Source: Taxillus chinensis (taxonomy: Eukaryota; Streptophyta; Magnoliopsida; Santalales; Loranthaceae). From it: 64,000 bases of DNA. Positions 39,104 to 49,268 of this stretch are shown piece after piece. Position 1 is the stretch's first letter. Every line of letters starts with the position of its first letter. The position numbers and the translations under genes were made by a program. The DNA lies in assembly GCA_023512835.1 (NCBI GenBank), contig JAKCVP010000387.1, positions 62,001-126,000 of the forward strand, read 5' to 3'. The notes below the pieces were generated by a model. The model saw nothing but the letters and a program-made list of their open reading frames with translations, searched no databases and had not been told where the DNA came from.

Positions 39104-40762
39104 ATGCCTCCACGCAAGGCTGCAGCCGTCGCGGCGTCACACATAGAAGAGAGCGACGATGATCTGGCCGACGCGCCCTCCAGGAGCTCCACCATTGACC
39201 ACAAAGACGCTCCCGCAAAGCGCAAAGCAGCCCACCCCGCGAAGACAGCAAACAAAGTTGCAAAACCCAAAGCGACTACAGCAAAGGCAGTGAAGGATAC
39301 GCGCGCGCCGCTTAAACACACGACACAACCTGGAGAACCTAGCGACACGGAGGAAGTCGACGATTTTGACGAATTGCCCGCCCAGGTCAACTTAGAGAAA
39401 GCAAAGATGCCTCCAAAGAAAGCCGCACCCAAGGCCGCGCCGAAGAAGAAGGCCCCAGCCGCCACTGCTGCGCGAGGGAGGAAGGGCACTCGTGCTAAAG
39501 CCACAGATCTGCAAGAGATTCCTGAGACACAGCCCGAGCCGCAAGCCGAATCAGAGGAGGATGCCGCGCAAGTCACACAACCAGCTCCTAAGCCAAGAGG
39601 TCGGCCGCCCAAAGCGCAAAAGCAAGCAGCAGCAACAGCAAATGTAGAAGAGCCGGAGCCCATGGACATTGACGACGACAAATTCCGCAAACCCGAATTA
39701 CCTGCGTCACGCCTGGGATCATCGTCCAGCGCACGCGACCAGTCGCGCTCCGCCAGCAGGCGGAGATCCGGCTCTGTGCATCAATTAAAACGACCGGCAT
39801 CGCGCCTCGGAGGCGGCAGCGGCTCAGATAACGAGGGCGGCGACGCTGTCACTCGTCGGAAGCTTACCGAGATGACAAGGAAGTATGAGGCGCTGCAAGC
39901 CAAGTACAATGAACTCCGAGATGTCGGAATACGAGAAGCCGACGACAAATATGATGCTCTCAAGAAAGCCACAAACGATCGCTCGCGGACAGCAGACAGC
40001 CTGATAGCATCGCTACGGCAAAAGTTGGCGGAGCAGACCGCCAAAGTTGAAGCTGTTGGCTCGGTCCGATCCGAGGTGGACGCCCTCACACTACGCCTCC
40101 AACAATCGGAGTCAGAAGCAAAAGAGCGGATACAGCGAGCAGACGCCGAGAACAAGGCATTAAAGGTCTCCCTACAGACCGCGCAAACTGAGAGCAAAAC
40201 TCTGCAAGCAAGACTTGCTGCCACGCGATCCACATCCGCTGCTCAAGATTCCCGCGTTCCTGGTAGCGCGATCAAGAACGGTGCTGCAAAGGGTCGCGGT
40301 AAAGATGATCCGGCAGCGATAGATGCGCAGAAGCGTCTACTGAAGGAGGACCTGTATGGCGACCTGACAGGTCTGCTCATTCGCGACGTCAGACGAGACG
40401 AGGAGGCCGGAGAGGACGTGTATGATTGCATGCAGACCGGTCGCAATGGCAGTAAGTTTACCCCTTCACCTCTATATCAGAAGCAAAGCTAATATAGACC
40501 AGCTCTACGGTTTTACCTTACAGTGTCCAATCCAGCCATGAACGGCAAGCCACCCCCTGGATTTTCCTTTGACGAGGCCGAGTTCTCGTACACGCCCATC
40601 CTCGACACACAGAATGACATGGACTTGATCTCGCTGCTCCCCGACTACCTCACAGAAGAGATTTGTTTCACTCGAAACCAAGCTGCCAAGTTCTACTCAC
40701 GAATTTGCGACTGTATGAACAAGAAGTTTGAAGTGATGACCCCGGAGGAAGAGGAGGCATGA
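39104..40762 (+). CDS. Monopolin complex subunit Csm1/Pcs1-like
   Basis: Kinetochore/nucleolar protein that clamps sister kinetochores or microtubule sites in meiosis and mitosis. Exon 1 is 39104-40451 and exon 2 is 40503-40762. The intron is 51 nt (GTAAGT ... CCAG) and the product has 535 residues. Residues 1-240 are a disordered basic tail with AT-hook-like PRGRPPKAQ and repeated KKAAPK runs. A coiled coil covers about 245-390. The globular C-terminal Csm1/Pcs1 domain (KRLLKEDLYGDLTGLLIRDV ... YDCMQTGRNGTLRFYLTVSN ... YTPILD) spans the splice site. The start MPPRKAAAVAASH is chosen because the upstream in-frame residues look like leader sequence. This long disordered head is usual in filamentous fungi and absent in budding yeast Csm1. 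Confidence 0.92.
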
Positions 40763-40967
40763 TGTGATGTACCTGCATGAGCATAACACAACATTTCAAA
40801 AGGCGGACCAAGAAACGGCAAACTGACTTATGATTACGATGATACCCGGAGAGCGTTGGAAAGGCCTGGCGTTTGTGGTGCAGCTTACGTCTTGTCTGAA
40901 TGAAACGAGACTCTATCTTCTTCTGCTTTACGCGTCATTCTCGTCTGCGCCTGCACTCACAGACACC

Positions 40968-41522
40968 CTAGGCAGACCCAAAGTCAATCAAATCGAAACT
41001 ACCTACAAAGCGTGAGCGAAAGTCACGCCCAGCCATCGAAGCCAAATTTTCAGGAGTATCGCCTGCACCACTGAGGAACACAAGACCCGCAGCTCCACCC
41101 TCCTCCGTAGTCCCAGCAAGAACCTGCACCGACGAGTCGCCTCCCCGCAGATTATCCAGCGCCGAAAGAAATCCCCTGTCGTTGTCCCCTTTAAAGGCCC
41201 AAACAGTCTCCACATGCTGCCCGCGCAGCTCAAAGCGCCCGTGTGTAAGCCACTCGACGCTGACTTTGCCCTCGAGCAGCTTCAGCAGTCTCTGATTCTC
41301 GTCAGACGGGAGGAATGCCTCGTGCGTAGCGAGAGATTGCCAGGCTCCGAGGATGAGAATGTTCTTTTGGCCTGCTTCGTCGTAGGATACTCCCTGTTGG
41401 ACGAGGAAGTAGAAGTCGTCGCCCGAGGCCTGCGCTAGAGTCTTCCTCGCGTCATGTAGGGAGTCTAGAAGACTGTCAAGGTCGAGAGACGTTGACAGGA
41501 GGGCGATTTCTGTTACTGCCAT
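40968..41522 (-). CDS. Small ABM-like / dimeric alpha-beta barrel protein
   Basis: A 184-residue single-exon protein starting MAVTEIALLSTSLDLDSLLD. The first half has the pattern of antibiotic-biosynthesis-monooxygenase-like fungal proteins: a beta strand, a helix, then NILILGAWQSLATHEAFLPS and a partner strand. The second half (HVETVWAFKGDNDRGFLSAL ... LVFLSGAGDTPENL) may be a repeat of the same fold. No catalytic residues can be pointed to, so it could be structural. It converges with CSM1 with 205 bases between the stops. Confidence 0.6.
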   Translation of the reverse strand: MAVTEIALLSTSLDLDSLLDSLHDARKTLAQASGDDFYFLVQQGVSYDEAGQKNILILGAWQSLATHEAFLPSDENQRLLKLLEGKVSVEWLTHGRFELRGQHVETVWAFKGDNDRGFLSALDNLRGGDSSVQVLAGTTEEGGAAGLVFLSGAGDTPENLASMAGRDFRSRFVGSFDLIDFGSA

Positions 41523-41882
41523 GGTGTCGCGCGGGGAAGTCAGCTAGAGGGCGGAATTGATCTTCGAGCCCTGGGGAGAGTGACTTCCGGAGCAGGGTGC
41601 TCGGTCAAGAGAGCGGTTGAGTTGTTGAAGTTATGCGAGGCCTAATGCTCTAGATGCAGAGATCCGCAAACAGTGAGGAAATGGGGCTAGAAGAGCTGTG
41701 ATAGTCGGCAGATGTAGATATTGGAAATGATCAGGACAACTGTAGTTATAGCTCTGTCACGAATGTCCAATGCATGTCACGCCAGGCATCAGATGCAAAC
41801 GTACAGTCAGTATTCGGCTGCTGATCGTCGACGTTGCACCAGGCAGCTTCGCGCCACGCATCCGTAGGAGATATGCATTCTT
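41523..41882. other. Short intergenic region between the ABM-like and VPS36 genes
   Basis: 360 bases with the ABM-like promoter and the VPS36 3' end, both on the minus strand. Nothing else is seen. Confidence 0.4.
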
Positions 41883-43724
41883 CTACTCTACGATTGAACT
41901 TGCGTCCACTTTATCTATATCAACCTTCTTCCGCTCGAAGCGAACAGCAAAGTCAGGGTCGACTAGGAAGTTCTTCCAGAACCTCACACCCTCGACACCC
42001 ACATCTCGACACACCACTCCATGCTCCTCTGCCATTTCGAGTTCCTCGCTCGCTACGCCTACGCTCCAGCCGAAGAAGTCTGCAGCCTGCATGGGAGTCG
42101 CCCCCTGCCCGTACAGCTGCCAGTCCCAAGGTACGGGCATGTCTGGAGGATTCGAATGCATCATCTCTAGCCAAGACAGGATGGAAGCAATCGTTTTCTC
42201 ATCCGTTCTCGACCTTTCCTGAACCACTACCAGTCCAGACCGAAATTGACGCCTTCTTACGGGCAGCTTGAGCTCATCGAATAGCTCTGTTGCGGCTGCA
42301 AAGTCTGAAGGTGAGATCAGGTCCATTCCTCCACGTGCTCGGTTGAACACGGCCCACAGATCCACCAAGGATATGATACCGCCTTCATGCTTCAAAATGC
42401 CTTTGGTGTCGTCCGTCAGATACTCAGCCAGAGATCGCGACAGCTCTCGTACAAAAAGACTGTTCGTGGATCCTTTTGATAACATGTCCTTGGTAGTAGT
42501 CAGATTTAGCTGAGATAGCAAATCAGTGCCATCGGTCGCACTTCCTTCTTCGCCATTCGCACCTCTGGTCTGCGATGCAATCTGTTCGGCAAGAGCTATT
42601 ATTTCCTTAGCAGATGCCATCAGAGCGTCGATATCTTCAAAGGCATTTTCTAGGACATTCTTGTTCTGATATACGAGAGTGTCTCCTCTTCGCTCAAGAC
42701 CCGCAATACCAACAGCTCTAGGCTGTGCTGTCGCCTTTGCCTCCTGTGCATTTGCAGTGTGGCTGTTTGCCGCTGACGGATGTTTAGGCTTGGACTGCAG
42801 AAGCCACTTCTTCTGCGTCAAAGCTTGCTTCAAGCGGTCATGAAAGACCTTCTCTCCTCCGGCACGAAATGAAAATTTGATGCTTTCATTAGGGTTATGC
42901 AGAGATGAGCTTCCATCTGGAACAAGACCTGGCGAGTCCGGACGGTCCCCGAAGCCGGAAACAGTAGCACTGGACGGGGGCGTCGAGGGCTGTAGGGAGG
43001 CCCCACAGATCTCGCACGTGTGTAGCGAGGGATGATTCTCGAATGTACAGCGCCTACAGATGTTGGCGTCGCCTGAGGCAGTAGTAGCAACAGGGGGAGG
43101 AGCAGTCGTCCGAACAGGAGAATCCGGGAGCTGCTGTGGGATAGATACGGGTCTACTCGACAGGCTCGCCACTGCTGCCTTCACAACAACACTCAACGAA
43201 GGCTTGATGCCACAAGCCAGACATGGTGCTAACGGTGTGGAGTCGTTTGCAAGGGCCGGGTCAAAATTGGAAGGGACCGGATTGGAGAATGAGCATATAG
43301 AACAGATCCAAGTCGCAGAGGACTGCTGCGGGGGAGGTGGTCGGTCGAAAGAAGGCCGAATGGGACTGTCTGTCCTGGCTGGAGTCAAGGTACCCGATGC
43401 CGCTGCAATAGGTCTCGAAGTACCAAGAGTAAGACGAGTTGCTTTGGGGAAAAGTGTCACTTTGGGGGACGACTTCAGAAATCTGGCAGCCAGATCCCCA
43501 TGGTCGACGTCCTTCAGGTCAATGGCAACAGCGCGCTTCCGGGGGTCCGCATTGTCAACATAACACGCTCGATGCGAGGTCAAATACGCCTGGCCGTCCT
43601 GATAACCCTGTAATTTGGACTTTCCAGAATAAAGGCCCACAGCATCCTGTACAAAGAGGAGTGTTTCTTCAGGCAGCAGTGAGGGACGCTGTGCGGTTGT
43701 AAGATCAACCTGACGCAGGAACAT
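41883..43724 (-). CDS. VPS36: ESCRT-II subunit Vps36
   Basis: Endosomal sorting subunit that links ubiquitinated cargo to ESCRT-II. Single exon, 613 residues from MFLRQVDLTTAQRPSLLPEE, the canonical fungal start. The GLUE domain opens the protein (LLFVQDAVGLYSGKSK, AYLTSHRACYVDNADPRK, AIDLKDVD) and carries two inserted NZF zinc fingers, at about residues 138-170 (WICSICSF ... PCLACG) and 220-245 (ICRRCTF ... TCEICGA). The NZF insertion is also found in yeast Vps36 and not in animals. The EAP30 winged helices occupy the C-terminal third (GGIISLVDLWAVFNRARGG, LISPSDFAAATELF, MQAADFFGWSVGVASEELEM). It is divergent from DHODH across 402 bases. Confidence 0.94.
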   Translation of the reverse strand: MFLRQVDLTTAQRPSLLPEETLLFVQDAVGLYSGKSKLQGYQDGQAYLTSHRACYVDNADPRKRAVAIDLKDVDHGDLAARFLKSSPKVTLFPKATRLTLGTSRPIAAASGTLTPARTDSPIRPSFDRPPPPQQSSATWICSICSFSNPVPSNFDPALANDSTPLAPCLACGIKPSLSVVVKAAVASLSSRPVSIPQQLPDSPVRTTAPPPVATTASGDANICRRCTFENHPSLHTCEICGASLQPSTPPSSATVSGFGDRPDSPGLVPDGSSSLHNPNESIKFSFRAGGEKVFHDRLKQALTQKKWLLQSKPKHPSAANSHTANAQEAKATAQPRAVGIAGLERRGDTLVYQNKNVLENAFEDIDALMASAKEIIALAEQIASQTRGANGEEGSATDGTDLLSQLNLTTTKDMLSKGSTNSLFVRELSRSLAEYLTDDTKGILKHEGGIISLVDLWAVFNRARGGMDLISPSDFAAATELFDELKLPVRRRQFRSGLVVVQERSRTDEKTIASILSWLEMMHSNPPDMPVPWDWQLYGQGATPMQAADFFGWSVGVASEELEMAEEHGVVCRDVGVEGVRFWKNFLVDPDFAVRFERKKVDIDKVDASSIVE

Positions 43725-44126
43725 GCAGCCGAATGGACTCAAGCGAGAAGAGATGGACTAGAATCGGATTGGCATTGCTCACGAGAATGGGGAACCCAAC
43801 TTTGGGGTATGAGATGTGAGAGATTACCCAACGGTGTTTAGGGCAGGTCACGGCAGCCCGACGGAGAGTGGGAGGTCATTGACCGTCGACGGCGGGCGGG
43901 TGGCACGTGAGTGGGCACGCGGCGCCAAGTGAGCAGGAGCTGGCCCAGCAGGGTCAATGCTCGGGAGTCGTGAATCGAGCTTGACGTCTGACGTGACAAG
44001 GACGAGACCTCACCCTCAAACTTGAGTGGGTCCGTTCTTCTGACATTGAAGTTTCAACGCGCCCCTCCTACCCTCGTCTCCTCTCCCTGCAGCTTCAGAG
44101 CCCTGAAAAATGCACCTCATATAGTC
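43725..44126. promoter_or_regulatory. Divergent promoter of VPS36 and DHODH
   Basis: 402 bases between two start codons. A CACGTG palindrome is at 43914-43919, roughly midway. A four-codon upstream frame (ATG CAC CTC ATA TAG) is at 44110-44124, two bases before the DHODH ATG. Confidence 0.5.
44110..44124 (+). promoter_or_regulatory. Four-codon upstream ORF before DHODH
   Basis: ATG CAC CTC ATA TAG ends 2 bases before the DHODH start codon. Whether it lies inside the transcript depends on the unknown start site, but the distance makes it very likely. Confidence 0.5.
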
Positions 44127-45605
44127 ATGCGACGACCAATGAGCATGCTGCGTCGTGCAGCTTCTACTTCAACGTCCTCCACCCTCCCACTTGGCTCCCG
44201 CTTCGCACTTCGAGGCACCTTTCCAGTCCGATCTCAGGCACGCTTCAACTCCACAGGGACCGCACAAGCGGCCGTGAAACAGACAGGCATTTCCTTCCGG
44301 AGTATCATATACACAACTTCGGCCATTGTCGGACTGGCATTGGGCTACGTCTATGTCACAGACACTCGTTCTTCCATCCACAGATGGGTCGTCGTCCCAC
44401 TAGTACGACAGGTTTACCCTGACGCAGAGGATGCACATCATGCGGGCGTCAATGCTTTGAAGACACTCTACAGCATCGGTCTCCACCCTAGAGAGCGCGG
44501 TAGCGAGGATGAGGACCGCGGAGATCTCAAAGTTGAAGTTTTTGGGCATGAGCTGGACAATCCCATCGGCATCTCTGCCGGGCTGGACAAGCACGCAGAC
44601 ATTCCATCGGCACTCTTCGACCTTGGTCCCGCTGTTGTCGAAGTTGGTGGCGCAACACTTCTACCACAAGAAGGCAACGAGAAACCCCGTGTATTCCGTG
44701 TTGCGTCACAAGATGCCATGATCAACCGGTATGGCCTCAATTCACATGGCGCAGACCACATGGCGTCTCAGCTACGGCAGCGTTTGAGAGAGTATGCATA
44801 CCGTGCAGGATTTGGTCTAGAACCCAAAGCGGAGCAGTTTGTGCTAGATGGCCATGCTGGCATCCCCCCGGGTTCTTTACAGAGGGGCAAGCTGCTCGCC
44901 GTGCAAGTGGCAAAGAACAAGACGACACCAGATGACGACATTGATGCCATTCGCAGAGACTACGTACAATGTGTAGACAAGCTGGCCAAATACGCGGACA
45001 TTATTGTTGTCAACGTCTCTAGCCCCAACACCCCAGGTTTGCGATCTCTTCAAAAGTTAGAACCACTGCGGCATATATTGTCCGGCGTTGTCGGTGCCGC
45101 AAAGTCTGCTGAACGTCACTCTAAACCGGCGGTCATGGTTAAGGTCAGCCCTGATGAGGACTCTGAGGATGAAGTACTTGGAATCTGTCAAGCAGTCTGG
45201 GGCTCTGGAGTTGATGGAGTCATTGTGGGAAATACCACCAAAAAGCGTCCTGCGCCCAGTCTAGGCCTCTTGACTGACGCCGAGAAGAACACTCTAACTG
45301 AGATGGGAGGCTATTCAGGTCCTCAGTTGTTTGAACGCACAGTCAGCTTAGTAGGACGCTATCGAAAGATGCTAGACGAGGCACTTCTGGCGCATCCAGA
45401 TCAGCAGCTTGAGCCCAAAGTCATCTTCGCTAGCGGAGGCATCACCAACGGCAAACAAGCTTTGGCAGCCCTGAATGCTGGTGCCAGTGTTGCGATGATC
45501 TATACGGCCATGGTATATGGTGGAACTGGGACACCGAGCAGGATAAAGGAAGAGATGAGGGAGGAGTTGAGATATCAAAAGGCGTTGCGATCGCAGGCCC
45601 GGTGA
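44127..45605 (+). CDS. Dihydroorotate dehydrogenase, class 2, mitochondrial
   Basis: Inner-membrane, quinone-linked enzyme that oxidises dihydroorotate to orotate in pyrimidine synthesis. Single exon, 492 residues from MRRPMSMLRRAASTSTSS, a clear matrix presequence. The frame continues upstream without an ATG. A membrane helix near residues 60-78 (SIIYTTSAIVGLALGYVYV) is followed by a basic stretch, the class 2 hallmark. Catalytic features are NPIGISAGLDKHAD, NRYGLNSHG, the base Ser in VVNVSSPNTPGLR and FMN contacts in VMVKVSPDEDSED, IVGNTTKK and FASGGITNGKQALAALNAGAS. Length is above the bacterial enzyme because of an insert around 230-265 (PKAEQFVLDGHAGIPPG). A class 1 cytosolic enzyme is excluded by the Ser base and membrane helix. 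Confidence 0.95.
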   Translation: MRRPMSMLRRAASTSTSSTLPLGSRFALRGTFPVRSQARFNSTGTAQAAVKQTGISFRSIIYTTSAIVGLALGYVYVTDTRSSIHRWVVVPLVRQVYPDAEDAHHAGVNALKTLYSIGLHPRERGSEDEDRGDLKVEVFGHELDNPIGISAGLDKHADIPSALFDLGPAVVEVGGATLLPQEGNEKPRVFRVASQDAMINRYGLNSHGADHMASQLRQRLREYAYRAGFGLEPKAEQFVLDGHAGIPPGSLQRGKLLAVQVAKNKTTPDDDIDAIRRDYVQCVDKLAKYADIIVVNVSSPNTPGLRSLQKLEPLRHILSGVVGAAKSAERHSKPAVMVKVSPDEDSEDEVLGICQAVWGSGVDGVIVGNTTKKRPAPSLGLLTDAEKNTLTEMGGYSGPQLFERTVSLVGRYRKMLDEALLAHPDQQLEPKVIFASGGITNGKQALAALNAGASVAMIYTAMVYGGTGTPSRIKEEMREELRYQKALRSQAR

Positions 45606-46236
45606 CGAACGTTGTTCTCTGGTAGGAGATTGTACATACGAGGACGCACTCCTTACTCGAAGGCCCTCTGACCTAACAAAAGTAAGATGAAAAGCGGGTC
45701 GTGCCACATCAGTCACCATGTAGAGTCGTCACTTGGGATCATATACTCAACGACAGACACCTGACGTGTCTATAGAAGGAGCGTTGACCGTCAACAATAG
45801 AACGACACCCTAGTCTTCCGCAGTGTCGGCTGGCGTGTCCATCCGTGCCATCCAAGTCATGTACCTGTAATAGAGTCTCAGACCATGCTTGGGTAGTGTT
45901 CAAAACTCAAAGTGGAAATTTACGCCAAGATCTGACATAAGGTGTCAACTAGACGGGGCCAGGCATCCATTCCCCATCCTTTGTTGCTGACCGTCATCAT
46001 CCTTGCTGCCTTTAGTCCTTTCACATGCACGCCGCCCTCAAGTCTCACAACTGAGAGATGTCTTCTTGACTTTCACTACTTCTCACCTCATTCTCACCAC
46101 AACAATCAAAAAGATCCCGTCACGTGCTGGCGGGGTTCTCTCACTTTCCCCGGCCACCGACCGCCCGCCCGCCCTTTTCCTCTTCCTCGCTCTTCCCTGA
46201 ATCCTCTCCTCTTCAAGTCGCACAGCCATCATCAAA
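45606..46236. other. Intergenic region between DHODH and the THP3-like gene
   Basis: 631 bases, with a GTCACGTG box at 46119-46126, 111-118 bases before the next start. C/T-rich just upstream of the ATG. No gene is seen. Confidence 0.45.
46119..46126. promoter_or_regulatory. GTCACGTG E-box upstream of the THP3-like gene
   Basis: Third occurrence of this 8-mer within 200 bases of a start codon in the window. Binding by a Cbf1/bHLH factor is inferred. Confidence 0.4.
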
Positions 46237-47819
46237 ATGGCTGGTGGTGAGTACTCTCCAAGAACCCGTCAGTATGACAAGTTCGTTTTTGACGTTTGGC
46301 TTGAAGCAGAATCATACTACCCAGTCCAGGCGCGACGAAACCTGGGCGGCGCCCAACAGGGCCCGCCTCCACCACCCCAAGTCGCCAAAATGGTCTGGCC
46401 GGAGGGCCTCCGAGCATACGTCGGACGCGCGTTCGACTCCGACAACGACGTTCCTGGCGTGACCCCCCAAGAGATGCAACAACGCCTTAAGCTGGTCATC
46501 CAGCAAGCTAACATCACAAACACATTGAACACAATCGATTGGGCACACCACCCACTTCCCCAACAAATGATTCAATCCGAACGGACCCAACAATATGGCC
46601 ATCCTCAACTCATACCCCCAGTTACCGACGGAGTCTCTGCTTTGCATCTTAACCAGCCCATACCCCAGGGCCTACCCACTAACATTACTTCTAAGAAACG
46701 CTCTTCTGACGATCTTGCTTTTGACACCGCACCTTCTTCAATTCCTCCCTGGCGTAGACAAGAAAATCAACCTTCTAAGCCATTGCCTGAGACAACAGGC
46801 CGCAGAGAGAAACGCCGCAAGTTCCAGTCTGAAGCCGCAGAACTCAAAGACACAAGTAAGTTTAACGGTGATCTCGAGAGACGCCGTAATCGATTCAACA
46901 ACATCTCTGATAAGTACACATCTGGCCATCGTGCGCGCTCCCCAACACCACCACCCGCTGCCACTGGACCCATTGCCGGAACCTGTGAGATTTTGGAAAA
47001 GCCATTCTTCCGCCTAACATCAGCTCCCAAACCGGAACAGGTGCGCCCTTTGCATGTCTTAGAGAAGACGCTCGTCCTTTTGAAACAAAAGTGGGCCGAG
47101 ACCGAAAATTACAACTACATCTGTGAACAGTTCAAATCCATGCGGCAGGACCTCACCGTGCAGCACATCAAGAATGCCTTTACCGTCAAAGTTTATGAAG
47201 CACACGCTCGATTTGCTCTCGAAAAGGGCGATCTGGGTGAGTATAATCAGTGTCAGACGCAGTTGCATGTTCTCTACAAGCGTGGCATACCTGGAAAAGC
47301 CGAAGAATTCCTTGCATATCGTATACTGTATCTTCTATACACGGAGAGCCGCACCGAGCTGAACAAAGCTATTGCCGGGATCAAAGAAAGCGATCTCGCG
47401 CATCACGAAGTGAAGCATGCCATGGAAGTCCGCAAGGCTCTGGGATCATGCAACTATCACAAGTTCTTCAAGCTCTGGGGCGAGGTACCGAATATGGGAG
47501 GATATCTGGTCGACATGTTCGTTGAGAGAGAGCGCCTTAGGTACCTTGCTCAGATCTGCAAAGCGTAAGTCACAGGATCCGCCAAGTATGACACTGCGTT
47601 GCTAACTCCACAACCTGCAGGTACAAACCAGATGTCCTTCTACGATTCGTGACCGACCAACTCTGCTTCGAAAGTGATGAACAAGCTGCAGAGTTCATTT
47701 TCAAGTATGGCGCCGGCCAGCTTTTGACTGGTGGTGGCCAGTCTCCCGACCCCATCAAGTTCACCACCGCCAAAGCACTTGCTTTCTTCGATGGCGTAAA
47801 AGTCATTGGCAAAAATTAA
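46237..47819 (+). CDS. SAC3/GANP-domain protein, THP3-like
   Basis: Homologue of yeast Thp3 and human LENG8, which bind the Csn12-Sem1 complex and link transcription to splicing. Exon 1 is 46237-47564 and exon 2 is 47621-47819. The intron is 56 nt (GTAAGT, branch GCTAAC, CAG). The product has 508 residues. An N-terminal motif WPEGLRAYVGRAF is typical of the family. A basic linker (GRREKRRKFQSE) precedes the SAC3/GANP/PCI-like domain (VRPLHVLEKTLVLLKQKW ... YICEQFKSMRQDLTVQHIKN, EGDLGEYNQCQTQL-like KGDLGEYNQCQTQLHVLYKR). The region right after the ATG has a perfect GTGAGT, so a second intron at 46247-46324 is possible. Removing it leaves the frame intact. Confidence 0.88.
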
Positions 47820-49268
47820 CATCTCTTGTTGTTGAAGACCCCAGTAGAGAGGGTCTACGAGACGGCTGCGGCTGCAAGCTATCTAATGTTTACGGAGATA
47901 AACCTGGCTTCTACAACCAGGTACAGTGTGGAGCCAGCACACGCACACCACGGCATCAGCCACAGCTGGAGCTATGACTTTTGCGCAGTTGTATCTAACA
48001 ATAGCGGTCATTGAAGATCCAGTGAATCAGCGAGGAGTCGAGAGGGGACTGGTATTTCGTATGCGGCGTTCTGAGGAGTTTCATGCTCGGCCTTGGCAGG
48101 TAGAGTGTTGCCAGATACCCCTTTGCACAGCAGCGGCGTTGGATGAAGCGTTCCACCTACAGCGTGGTGGGATTGAGCAGGCGGCGAGAATTGTCTCAGC
48201 CTTGCTCACTTGAATTGTAAACCTGATGCATCCAATGCTATTGCTCTACTGCATTAATGTGACCTGAAGGTCGTGCCATTGTGAAGCTGTGTGCGCAGAA
48301 GTGTAGGCAGGCAGGCAGGCAGGCAGGCAGGCAATTTAGCTTGAAGTTTGAGCATGCAGGCTTCTGCTGTCTCGTCGATGGCTTCTCTGTCCTCCTGCAA
48401 GGACCCGGAAGCATGAGGCGATGCTTTGAGGCGCTCCATCAGACAAGCTCGAGCAGTGGCAGGCGGATGATTGAGTTCTAGGTAAGGCTTATTTCTCCGC
48501 GTCCAGGCAACATAGGATGGCTGCAACGGTTCCCCTCTGGTGAAACCACGCGAGGACAACGGTCAGGGCGTACGGCGCCATCTTCTTGATGCACGAGAAG
48601 GTGCAGATCTGGAGATTGCAGTCAGCGTACGGTGGCCGTGGTGGCCCAACGCCCCGAGCAGCAGCTCCCGAGGTCCATATTCGCGCGCCTGAGTCGGCGC
48701 GTGTGGCAGATCTACACAAACGGCTGCTGTTACCCTTCGCAACGCAGTCGAGCCTTGTGGAGAGTCCAACAGCGGCTGTGATGCGCCTACACACCCTACA
48801 AGACTGCGCTTGATCGCAAGGACGCTTGGAGATCGATCTTCTAGGCGCTGAGTTAGTTGCTTTTGGACTACTGTCACAGCCACCCGCTCCCCGGCTCCAG
48901 TTCCTTGCGCGACGAGCTCCTCCATTCGAGCATCCTCCTCGCACGACGCTCGCCCTTCCTCGCGATAGCATTGACCTCCTACGTGACTGCAGACGGCGAG
49001 CGCGCACCCAGCCCAGCCCAGGCATCAAGAACAGCTTCGCCAGAGCGTCCGCACAGCGCGCCCTCAGCCGACACCTCTTTGTCCTGCTGTCGCAAGAGTC
49101 CACCCATCCGGCTGCGTAGCCGCCCGAAAGAAACCTGAGCGACTCTCTCACCTCTCGTCATCCCTCCAGCCATCCATCGCAATCTTGTCTGCTACCGCGC
49201 CCCAATTTCTCCCTCCCCCGCTCCATTCCCTGATCTTGCTTCTTGTCGGCCAATTCGGCGCCGCCAAA
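47820..49268. other. Intergenic region between the THP3-like gene and BEM1
   Basis: 1449 bases. It holds (AGGC)7 at 48305-48332 and a C-rich leader just before the BEM1 ATG. Minus-strand open frames around 48490-49150 are Arg/Ser/Cys-rich, lack any domain and probably arise from G+C-rich bases. Confidence 0.45.
48305..48332. repeat. (AGGC)7 microsatellite
   Basis: Seven perfect tetranucleotide units in a noncoding region. Confidence 0.95.

Noticed and set aside
48489..49151. 220-codon minus-strand open frame upstream of BEM1
   Set aside because: It begins in the BEM1 leader region, is Arg/Ser/Cys-rich with no domain, and several other frames are open over the same G+C-rich bases.
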